Below are positions 18,445-28,400 of a stretch of 64,000 bases of DNA, piece by piece. The notes under the pieces were generated by a model, which saw nothing but the letters and a program-made list of their open reading frames with translations, ran no database searches and was not told the origin of the DNA. The translations under genes and the position numbers were made by a program. The DNA is from Pseudomonas parasichuanensis (GTDB lineage: Bacteria > Pseudomonadota > Gammaproteobacteria > Pseudomonadales > Pseudomonadaceae). Numbering within the stretch: position 1 is the stretch's first letter; the number at the start of each line of letters is the position of its first letter. The DNA is taken from positions 62,001 to 126,000 of the forward strand of contig NZ_BQHO01000007.1 in assembly GCF_021601385.1 (NCBI RefSeq), given 5' to 3'.

Positions 18445-19207
18445 CGTCGCTACCTGCCTGCACATCCAGTTCGACCGCGATGTCCGGCGCTGCCGGGTGC
18501 AGGAACTGGTCATGGGACTGGTCGAACAACTGTGCCACGGCCTTCTCGATACGCGTCTCCATGGTCGCATCGATGCGGCTGTGCGCCGTTTCAATACGGC
18601 AGCCACCCGGCAGCAACGCCTCGTCTTCGAGCAGTTTCCAGCTTTCTTCGTGGCGCTCGCGCAGGGCCTTGGCCAGCTCGAAATCCTGCGGGTTGAGGTG
18701 GATGCGGATATTGTCGGCGCCCATCGGCAACAGCTTGAGGGCTTCACGCAGGACGTGGATGACCTGGCTGGAATCACTGCGCAATTCACGGCCGATGACC
18801 TGGCGGGTAATGTTCGCGACCAGTTGCACCAGGCCTTTTTCGATCTGGGTGTCCTGCTCGGCAATCGGGTCGAGCAGGTGCAGCATGATCTGCTCCAGGC
18901 TGGCCAGCTTGGCCGCCAGGGCTACTTCAGCTTCTTGGCGGACCTTGAGCTGGGTGCTGTGGAAGCCTTCCCGTTCGCCGGTGGCGAAGCCTTCGTTGTA
19001 GGCCTCCTGGCGGATGGCCTCAAGCTCTTCGAGGGTGAGCGGCTGGACTTCCTCCAGCGGCACTTCCTCGACCTCTTCCTCGATGACTTCCGGCTCGGGT
19101 TCCGGCTCGGGTTCGGGCTCCGGGTCGAAGCTGGGCAGCGCCCAGACGTCGACGCCCTCGAGGTCGCGGGCGCGGATCAGGTCGCTGGGGTGTTCGGTGG
19201 TGGACAT
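18434..19207 (-). CDS. fliH: Flagellar export regulator FliH
   Basis: A 257-residue FliH, the negative regulator and docking partner of the FliI ATPase. After a short N-terminus it has an unusual (Glu-Pro) repeat ([15 protein letters not shown], about residues 26-40) and a very acidic stretch. A long helical region follows, including GREGF-type glycine spacing ([15 protein letters not shown]), and then a C-terminal V-ATPase-E-like domain ([20 protein letters not shown]). The variable N-terminus is common; an EP repeat of this length is not. Confidence 0.95.
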   Translation of the reverse strand: MSTTEHPSDLIRARDLEGVDVWALPSFDPEPEPEPEPEPEVIEEEVEEVPLEEVQPLTLEELEAIRQEAYNEGFATGEREGFHSTQLKVRQEAEVALAAKLASLEQIMLHLLDPIAEQDTQIEKGLVQLVANITRQVIGRELRSDSSQVIHVLREALKLLPMGADNIRIHLNPQDFELAKALRERHEESWKLLEDEALLPGGCRIETAHSRIDATMETRIEKAVAQLFDQSHDQFLHPAAPDIAVELDVQAGSDDAP

Positions 19208-19248
19208 GTTTTCAGGTACTCAAAAGCCATCTGCAACCAACGCGCCCC

Positions 19249-19374
19249 GGTAGGAGCGGCCTTGTGCCGCGAAAGGGCTGCAAAGCAGCCCCGGCAGTTT
19301 TGCGGTGACATCAAGATCGCGGGGCCGCTGCGCGGCCCTTTCGCGACACAAGGCCGCTCCTACAGAGGACCGCG
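19249..19374. repeat. REP-like inverted pair, second family (fliH-fliG gap)
   Basis: Arms GGTAGGAGCGGCCTTGTGCC (19249-19268) and the inverse ending near CACAAGGCCGCTCCTACAGA at about 19347-19371, with short GC hairpins between. This matches the element at 12561-12675 and fills the whole 179-base gap between the fliG stop and the fliH start region. Confidence 0.85.
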
Positions 19375-19386
19375 TCGCCCCGCAGG

Positions 19387-20406
19387 TCAGATCATTTCCT
19401 CGGCACCCTTGCCGCCCAGCACGATCTCGCCGGCCTCGGCCATGCGTCGGGCGATGGTGAGGATTTCCTTCTGCGCTGTCTCCACGTCGCTGACTCGCAC
19501 CGGCCCTTTGGCCTCCAGGTCGTCGCGCAGCAGTTCCGAGGCGCGCTTGGACATGTTCTTGAAGACCTTGTCCTTGACCCGCTCGTCGGCGCCCTTGAGC
19601 GATACCACCAGCACATCCGAGGACACCTCGCGCAGCAGCGCCTGGATACCCCGGTCGTCGACATCGGCCAGGTTGTTGAAGACGAACATCAGGTCTTCGA
19701 TCTGCTCCGACAGGTCGCTGTCGATCTCGCGGATCGCATCCATCAGCGCACCCTCCACGGAACTGTCGAGGAAGTTCATGATGTCGGCGGCACGCTTGAT
19801 GCCGCCCAAGGTGGTGCGGGCGGCGTTGGAGTTGCCGGAGAACTGCTTCTCGAGAATCTGGTTGAGTTCTTTGAGCGCCGCAGGCTGTACGGTGTTGAGC
19901 GATGACACGCGCAGGACGATGTCGAGGCGCACCTTGTGGTCGAAGTTGCTCAGCACCTCGCCGGCCTGGTCGGGGTCGAGGTAGGCAACCACGATGGCCT
20001 GGATCTGCGGGTGTTCGAAGCGGATGACGTCGGCCACGGCACGCGGCTCCATCCACTTGAGGCTGTCCAGGCCGCTGGTGTTGCCACCGAGCAGGATGCG
20101 GTCGATCAGGCCGTTGGCCTTGTCCTCACCCAGGGCCTGGTTGAGCATCTTGCGAATGTAGCCGTCGGAGCCCACACCCAGGCTGGTCTGGTCGCCGACG
20201 ATCTCGACGAACTCGCTCATCACCTGCTCGACCTGCTCGCGGTGCACGTTGCCCATTTGCGCCATGGCCACGCCGACCCGCTGCACTTCCTTGGGCCCCA
20301 TGTGGCGCAGGACCTGTGCGGCGTCGGTCTCGCCGAGCGACAACAGGAGGATGGCCGCCTTGTCGACGCGGCTCAGCTTGGCGGTAACGGCTCGGTTGTC
20401 ACTCAT
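19387..20406 (-). CDS. fliG: Flagellar motor switch protein FliG
   Basis: A 339-residue FliG: an N-terminal domain for FliF binding (LSRVDKAAILLLSLGETDAA), ARM-like middle domains (including HPQIQAIVVAYLDPDQAGEV), and a C-terminal torque domain with the charged helix DEFVF-type region FKNMSKRASELLRDDLEAKG. It connects the MS ring to the C-ring and interacts with the stator MotA. It overlaps the fliF stop by eight bases. Confidence 0.98.
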   Translation of the reverse strand: MSDNRAVTAKLSRVDKAAILLLSLGETDAAQVLRHMGPKEVQRVGVAMAQMGNVHREQVEQVMSEFVEIVGDQTSLGVGSDGYIRKMLNQALGEDKANGLIDRILLGGNTSGLDSLKWMEPRAVADVIRFEHPQIQAIVVAYLDPDQAGEVLSNFDHKVRLDIVLRVSSLNTVQPAALKELNQILEKQFSGNSNAARTTLGGIKRAADIMNFLDSSVEGALMDAIREIDSDLSEQIEDLMFVFNNLADVDDRGIQALLREVSSDVLVVSLKGADERVKDKVFKNMSKRASELLRDDLEAKGPVRVSDVETAQKEILTIARRMAEAGEIVLGGKGAEEMI

Positions 20407-22177
20407 CGGCGTTGATCCACTCTTTCACGACCTGGGCCACGCGGCCCGGGTCTTCGGCCACAAGGCCCTTGATTGCGTTGAGCTGCGCCTCGTAACCCTC
20501 GCTCGGGCTCGGCAACAGAATGCTTGTCGGGCCACCCAGGCTGACGCGGTCGTTGGCCAGTTCGCCATCCAGACCGATCATGCCGCCCAGCTCCATGTCG
20601 CTGTCTGTGGCAGCCTGCTTGCCGCCACCGGTAATGTTGTTGAGCACCGGACGCAGCACGCCGAATACCAGGACCAGGATGAACACCACGCCCAGCACCT
20701 GCTTGACGATGTCCCAGAACCACGGCTGCGAATAGAACGGAATATCGACCAGTTGCTCGCCACGGTCAGCGGCGAACGGTACGTTGATCACGGTAACGCT
20801 GTCGCCACGGCTGGCATCGAAGCCCACCGCGTCCTGCACCAGGCGGGTGAAGCGCGCCAGGTCCTCGGCACCCCAGGGCGTGCGGGTCGCCTCGCCAGTG
20901 GCGGCATCGATCTTGGCCTGGTCGTCCACTACGACGGCCACCGACAGGCGGCTCAGGCGACCCTGCTGCTGACGGGTGTGGCTGATGGAACGGTCCAGTT
21001 CGAAGTTCTTGGTCGACTGCTGGCGCTTGTCGGCCGGGTACGGCGCCAGCATCGGCTGGCCGGTGGCCGGGTCCATGATCTGCTGGCCGTTGGCGTCCAC
21101 CAGCGGCTGCCCCGGCTGGATGGCACCGGCGGGGGTTGCGCCGGCCTTGGCATTCTCAGGCGCGCTGGCGCCTGCCGGTGGCTGGTTGCTCAGCGCGCCC
21201 GGCACACCCTGCGGGCCCTGGCTGCTGGCGCGCTGTTCGTTGACCGACTGCTCGCTGCGCAGCGCCGGCTGATCGGGGTTGAACTGCTCGGAGGTGGACT
21301 CGACGGCGCTGAAGTCGATATCGGCCGACACTTCGGCCTTGTAGCGATCGTTGCCCAGCACCGGCAGCAGAATATTGTGCACGCGCTGGGTGAGCATGCC
21401 TTCCATGCGGCGGCTGTAGTCGAACTGCTTGCCGGCCATGGTCAGCGCGGTGTCCTGCAACTGGTCGGAGAGCAGGTTGCCCTTCTGGTCGACCACGGTC
21501 ACCTGCGATTTGTCCAGCTCTGGAACACTGGTAGCCACGAGGTTGACGATGGCCATTACCTGGCCGGCCTCCAGGGCGCGCCCCGGATACAGCTCGACCA
21601 GCACCGACGCGCTTGGCTTGCGCTCGTCACGCACGAACACCGAGCTTTTCGGGATGGCCAGGTGCACGCGGGCAGCCTTGACGTTGTTGAGGCTGGACAC
21701 GGTACGCGCCAGTTCGCCCTCAAGGCCACGGCGGTAACGGGTGGCTTCCATGAACTGGCTGGTGCCCAGGCCTTGATCCTTGTCGAGCAATTCGAAGCCG
21801 ACGTTGCCATCGCTTGGCGCCACGCCGGCGGCAGCAAGTTTCAGGCGCGCACGGGAGAGGTCGTCGGCCTTGACCAGCAGCGCGCCGGAGTTCGGCTCCA
21901 CGGTGTAGGGAATGTCGGCGGAGGCCAGGGTGTCCATGACCTGCTTGGTATCCATGCCCGCCAGGCTGCCGTACAGCGGCCGGTAGTCCGGCTGTTGCGA
22001 CCAGAGCACCACGGCGAAGCCGATGGCCACGCTGGCGGCCAGGCCGACCAACAGGCCGATCTGACGCAGCATGGGCATCTGCGAGATGTTTTCCAGGAAC
22101 GACAGCCCGAACAGCGGCGGCTTGGCTGCTGGCGGGCCGCTTTTGGCGGGGGCGTTATCGACGACTGCTTCGGCCAT
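20399..22177 (-). CDS. fliF: Flagellar MS-ring protein FliF
   Basis: A 592-residue MS-ring protein. Two membrane anchors frame the periplasmic ring-building motifs: TM1 at about residues 38-58 (IGLLVGLAASVAIGFAVVLW) and TM2 near residue 475-495 (KQVLGVVFILVLVFGVLRPV). The first ring-building motif is seen in RPLYGSLAGMDTKQVMDTLA. The C-terminal tail binds FliG. A proline/alanine-rich linker occurs near residues 330-350. It is the second gene after fliE, 15 bases downstream. Confidence 0.98.
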   Translation of the reverse strand: MAEAVVDNAPAKSGPPAAKPPLFGLSFLENISQMPMLRQIGLLVGLAASVAIGFAVVLWSQQPDYRPLYGSLAGMDTKQVMDTLASADIPYTVEPNSGALLVKADDLSRARLKLAAAGVAPSDGNVGFELLDKDQGLGTSQFMEATRYRRGLEGELARTVSSLNNVKAARVHLAIPKSSVFVRDERKPSASVLVELYPGRALEAGQVMAIVNLVATSVPELDKSQVTVVDQKGNLLSDQLQDTALTMAGKQFDYSRRMEGMLTQRVHNILLPVLGNDRYKAEVSADIDFSAVESTSEQFNPDQPALRSEQSVNEQRASSQGPQGVPGALSNQPPAGASAPENAKAGATPAGAIQPGQPLVDANGQQIMDPATGQPMLAPYPADKRQQSTKNFELDRSISHTRQQQGRLSRLSVAVVVDDQAKIDAATGEATRTPWGAEDLARFTRLVQDAVGFDASRGDSVTVINVPFAADRGEQLVDIPFYSQPWFWDIVKQVLGVVFILVLVFGVLRPVLNNITGGGKQAATDSDMELGGMIGLDGELANDRVSLGGPTSILLPSPSEGYEAQLNAIKGLVAEDPGRVAQVVKEWINADE

Positions 22178-22192
22178 GACTCAACTCTCGCC

Positions 22193-22525
22193 TTAAACCG
22201 GCATCTGCATGATGTCCTGGTACGCTTGCACCAGCTTGTTACGGACTTGGGTCAGTGCCTGGAACGACACGGAGGCCTTCTGCGAGGCGATCATCACATC
22301 GGTCAGGTCGACACCGCTCTTGCCGATCTCGAAGGCGTTGGACAGTTGGGTCGAGGCCTGCTGGGTCTCGCTCACCTTGCCAATGGCCTGGCCGAGCATG
22401 TCGGCAAAACTGCTTTGCCCAGGCGCCAGCTCAGGAGCGGCAGCCGCTTTGGGCATGGACATGGCATCGGCCTGCATGGCGCGCATATCCAGCATCAGAC
22501 GATTGAATTCAACACCTTGGGTCAT
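22193..22525 (-). CDS. fliE: Flagellar rod-export gate adaptor FliE
   Basis: A 110-residue FliE joining the MS ring/export gate to the proximal rod. It ends with the conserved [20 protein letters not shown] segment. The ATG at 22525 ([14 protein letters not shown]) is preferred to the longer frame at 22561, because GGAGAGAG lies just upstream. It is the first gene of fliEFGHIJ, behind a perfect sigma-54 promoter. Confidence 0.96.
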   Translation of the reverse strand: MTQGVEFNRLMLDMRAMQADAMSMPKAAAAPELAPGQSSFADMLGQAIGKVSETQQASTQLSNAFEIGKSGVDLTDVMIASQKASVSFQALTQVRNKLVQAYQDIMQMPV

Positions 22526-22585
22526 GGACTTCTCTCTCCGGCGGCCGCATTTTTTTGACACTCATGCAGCGAATGGGCAGAAACT

Positions 22586-22602
22586 AGCAAGAGCAGTGCC
22601 AG
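22586..22602 (-). promoter_or_regulatory. Sigma-54 promoter for fliEFGHIJ
   Basis: On the minus strand, CTGGCACTGCTCTTGCT matches the -24/-12 consensus almost perfectly. GG is at 22600-22599 and GC at 22588-22587, ten bases apart, about 61-77 bases before the fliE start. Confidence 0.88.
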
Positions 22603-22631
22603 CCAGCCCAGAAACTATTCAAAAGAGTGCC

Positions 22632-24007
<1,376 letters not shown>

Positions 24008-24008
<1 letters not shown>

Positions 24009-25225
24009 CACAGGGCCTCCGCTGCGCCAGCGACGATCAGCGGCAGCACCACGCGGACACTGGTACCGCGCCCCGGCCTGGAACGCAGCGCTAAACTGCC
24101 CTGGTGCGCCCGCACCACGGCCTGCACCACCGCCAGGCCAAGCCCGGTACCGGTCGACTTGGTGGTGAGGAATGGCTCACCGAGCCGCGCCAGCAACTCG
24201 GCGGGGATACCACAGCCAGCATCGCTGACGCACATTTGCAGGTTCTGCTCGCGGCGGTACAGATGCACTTTCAAGCGCGCCGGCTGCGCACTGGCCTGCA
24301 AGGCATTTTCGATCAGGTTGAGCAAGGCGCCGACCAGCGTGTCACGGTTGCACAGCAACTCACCCAGGTGGGTGTCGCACTGCCAACGCACCGCATGGCC
24401 CTGAACATGGGCCTGGGCCGCCTGCTGCAGCGCCTGGAACAACGCCTTGGGCGTCAGCCGGTCGCCCAGGGGCAACTCACCACGGGCGAACACCAGCATG
24501 TCGCGGACCTGATGCTCCAGCTCGTGCAGGCGCTCCTTGAGGCTGCCGGCAAAACGCTGGCGGGTTTCCACCGACAGGTCATTTTCACTGTCGGCCAAAT
24601 GGCTGGCATAGAGCATGGCCGCCGACAGCGGCGTGCGGATCTGGTGGGCAAGCGAAGCGACCATGCGCCCCAGCGAGGACAGCCGCTCATGGCGCGCCAG
24701 CTGGTCCTGCAGGCGCCGCGTTTCGGTCAGGTCGGTGAGCAGCACCAGCTGGCCCGGCTCGGCATCCAGCGAGCGGGTGGCGATCGACAGGCGGCGGCCG
24801 TCACGCAGCGAAACTTCGTGGCCGTCGTCTTCGCGCGGGGCAAAGCTACGGGCAATCACCTGGCGCCACAATTGGCCGATCAGGGGTTCGCCGAGCAGCT
24901 CGCAGGCGGCGGGATTGGCCTCACCGACATAGCCCTGGGCATCGATCACGATGACGCCGCCCGGCAGCAGGTCCAGCAGGTTCTGCAGGCGGTTGGCCAG
25001 GCGCTCTTTTTCACCGAGTTCAGCCATGCGCTGGGCACCGACCACCGCCAACTCGCCCTTGAGTTCGCTGACGCGCGCCTCGAGCATGCCGTACGACTCG
25101 GTAAGCTGGCTGGAAACCTGGTTGAACAGGGCGAACGCCTGGTCAAGACCCCGTCGACTTTCCTGCTCGACCGGGGTGCGCCCCTGTGGGTCGGGGGCTA
25201 GGGATATCTGGGTGGCCTGGGGCAT
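24008..25225 (-). CDS. fleS: Two-component sensor histidine kinase FleS
   Basis: A 405-residue cytoplasmic kinase with no transmembrane segment. It has an N-terminal helical region, a PAS domain (about residues 85-185; GGVIVIDAQGYVGEANPAAC), an H-box with the phosphorylated His in SLAHQIRTPLSAAMLYASHL, and an HATPase_c domain (N box LLNLIENALQASAQ, G boxes DAGCGIP and STGTGLGLAV). It phosphorylates FleR. The promoter upstream is a perfect sigma-54 site. Confidence 0.96.
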
Positions 25226-25278
25226 CGTGCTCTCTCGCGTGGCTGACCGTCATAAAAACGGTATGTTGCCTGCGGTGT

Positions 25279-25295
25279 AGCAATAGCCGTGCCGG
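25279..25295 (-). promoter_or_regulatory. Sigma-54 promoter for fleSR
   Basis: On the minus strand, CCGGCACGGCTATTGCT holds GG at 25293-25292 and GC at 25281-25280 with exactly ten bases between, close to consensus. It is about 55 bases before fleS. It lies inside a 29-bp sequence (25279-25307) that recurs, decayed, at 46819-46847. Confidence 0.88.
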
Positions 25296-25318
25296 AGATG
25301 GGGGTTTTGTGGGACTGC

Positions 25319-25380
25319 GCCGGCCTCTTCGCGGGTAATGCCGCTTTTACAGGGACTCTGTATCCGCGAAGAGGCCGGTG
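25319..25380. repeat. REP pair at the fleS-proximal end of the glycosylation island
   Basis: Inverted arms GCCGGCCTCTTCGCGGGTAA and TATCCGCGAAGAGGCCGGTG surround a short loop. The element is 56 bases from the stop of the large glycosyltransferase gene and marks the island's boundary with fleS. Confidence 0.85.
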
Positions 25381-25435
25381 CACATTTACCGACAGACGCC
25401 CTCGCCTGACAAAGCGCGAGGACGTCGAGCCAGGC

Positions 25436-28400
25436 TTAATCCGCCAGCCAGGCCTTGCGCCAATTGCTCAGATTGTCGCCTTCGAGCATCCAGCCGCCCA
25501 GCACTGCATTGCGCAGTGCATCGCCCGCCTTGGCCGTGGCATCCATATCGGCGATATGCATGCGGATGGCGTCTACCCAGGCACGGAAGCGGTTCTTCAC
25601 CAAGGTCACCGGCAAGTCGTTGTAGCCCTGGTAGCAACGCAGGTCACTGGCGATCACCGGGAAGCCACAGGCGCCGTACTCCAGCAGGCGCAGGTTGCTT
25701 TTGCACTCGTTGAACAGGTTCTGCTCCACGGGTGCCAAAGCCAGGTCCAGATTCATTCTGGCCAGCATCCGCGGGTAATGCTCAAGCGAAACACTTTGGT
25801 GGAACTCATGAATGTAGGGCCGCAGCTTGTCCGGGCACATGCCGAAGAACACCCACTCCACTTCATTAGCCAATTCCTTGACCACGTCGGCGATCACTTC
25901 CAGGTCCCCCGTGTGGCTCGCCCCTCCTGCCCAGCCGACGCGCGGTTTGCGCGACTGCCGACGCAGGCCTTCGAGGCCTTTCCAATAGCGGCTATCCAGC
26001 GTGTTGCGCACCACCCGGATATCGCCATGCAAGCCAGCGAAGGCCTCGGCCAACGGCTGCGTGGAAACGACCAAGCGGTCCACATAGGCCAGGCCGCGTC
26101 GCAAGGAGCGCAGCATGTCCTTGGGCATGTCCGCCCGGTGCACGCTTTTGATCGGCAGGTTGGGCAGATAGTCGTCGAGCTCGAAGACCTTGAAAGCCTG
26201 GGAGAACGCGTGCATCCGGCGCATGTGCTCAATCTGCTGGTCGCCGATCTGGCGTTGCAGCACGATGCTATCCGGCTGGTAACGCTCGAGTTCCACAGGC
26301 GTCAGGTGAGCCCACGACAGTTGCCCCTCGGCCAGCCCCTCGCGCTTGAGCGCTTCGAGCGGCTGGATGACCCGGTAATTGCCACATCCGCCCTCATCCG
26401 CCGCATGGGCCAGGATCGTCGGCAGCGGCTTCCAGGACGACAGCGGCCGCCAGCTCAGCTCGGCGGGCTCCAGACTGAAGCCATTGGCGGCGGACAGCGA
26501 GAAGTTCGGGTTGTAGAACGGATCCCGTGCCAGTACAGGCAGCCAACGGGCATACAGGGCATCTTCTTCCCCAGTGCTGGCCGGCATCGCGGCATCCTCG
26601 CTGAGCAGCAACTGCGCACGCGGCGTCCATACGTTCAGGTAGCCGGCACGGTGCAGACGCAGGCACAGATCAACATCCGTCCAACGCTGCAGCTCGGGGG
26701 TCTCGTCGAAACCACCCAGCTCCAGGAACAGGTTTTTACTCACCAGCAGACACTTGCCGCTCACTGCGACATAGTTCTGATCGATCTGCAGCCGCTGCAG
26801 ATAGCCGGGCGCCTCCATCGGCTGACCGGCAAAGGCTTCGCCAACAGGGCCATTCAGGCCGAGCACGAAACCGGCATGGCCGATGGTGGCGTCCCCCGTC
26901 ACCAGCTTGGCCCCCACCACGCCGACTTCCTGGCGCATGCCATGGTTAAGCATCTGCTGCAACCAATCGCCATCGAGCACGGCAGCGCCTTCGTCCAGCC
27001 ACAACAGGAAGTCACCGCGGGCCTGCTCGGCGGCCTGGTTGCGCATTTGCACCGGCGCCATGCCGGCAGGGAAACGCATGCAACGAATGGCATCGGTGCC
27101 AAGCCGGGCAACGCCATCGAGCCAGCTGTTCACGGCAGGAGCGGCATTGACCGGTGCCAGCAGCACCACCTCGTAGTTGCGATAGGTGGTCTTCTCCAGG
27201 ATGGTTTCCATGCAACGCAGCGCCCGCTCCGTGCTGTTGCCCTGGAGCAGAATCAGGATGCTGACCGGTGCGTCGCCGGAGGCGCCATAGTGGAGATCAT
27301 AACGCCCGGGCAGACGAGACTCGACGCGAGCCTGGGCAAAACCGCGCGCCTGCAGATGGCGCTGAATCACCCCGCGCTCATCCGGGCAGTCACGCAGCGA
27401 CGGCGCTGCGCTGATCAGCAACGGCTCGCTGATATGCCCCAGCCCCTCGAAGCCAGCGGACTCGATCAGGCGCAGGATGTAATCCAGCTCGAACGCCTGG
27501 CCCGCCTCTTGACGGAAGCCCCCCATCTCCAGCCACACCTGGCGGTTGAACAGCCAGTGGCGCGACATGCTCGCCGGCAAACTGAGCAGCAGATCAAGGT
27601 TGAGATCAGGGCGCAGCGCAGCGCCCACTTCCGATGCACCGCTGCGCAGACCTTCATCACCATAAACCGCCCGGCAGCCAGGCGCCGCCAGCAGATCCAA
27701 CGCGGCAATCAGCAACCCGTTCGCCGTGAACTCACTCCCTGCCTCCACCAGCATGAACCAGTCGAACTCACCCGCCTGAACCACCTGATTGAGCTGAACG
27801 CTGCGGCTGGCATCGGTCAGGCGCAGGACCTGCAGTTTGTCCTGAGCCGAAGTCGCTGGCCCCTCCCCTGCGGTCAGCGCGATGACTTTCACTGTGGCAG
27901 AAAGGCCGTTATCGCGACTCAGGCTTTGCACAGAGGCCTTCAAGGCATCTGTGTGCCCATCAGCGTCCAGCACAATGATCCCGATCACAGGCCCGCCCTG
28001 ATGCGCGTGCAGGCGCTGCTCGATCAGACGACTCTGCATGGCATCCGGAACGCGTTCGGCCAGCCAGCTTTGCAATGTCAACGCCTTGGGTTTTCCCTCC
28101 AGATGCTCGAGCATCTGCTGGCGCCCGCGCTTGACTGCTTCCCAGCCATTGTCGCCATGGCGCGCATACAACTCGCGATAAAGCGCAGGGTAATCTTTGA
28201 GTGCCTGCTCCGAACGACGCGCAGGTGCACCGTCATCCAGGCGCATGCGGACTTCCACCGTCTCAAGGTGAATATGGTGGAAGGCGCTTCGAGCGCTCAG
28301 GCGCATGAGGAAATCCCAATCCTCCAAACCTGCCAGAGATTCGTCGATGTCGCCCACCGCAAGGGCAAGCGCACGCGGGCAGGCAAAGGTGTTGACCGGG

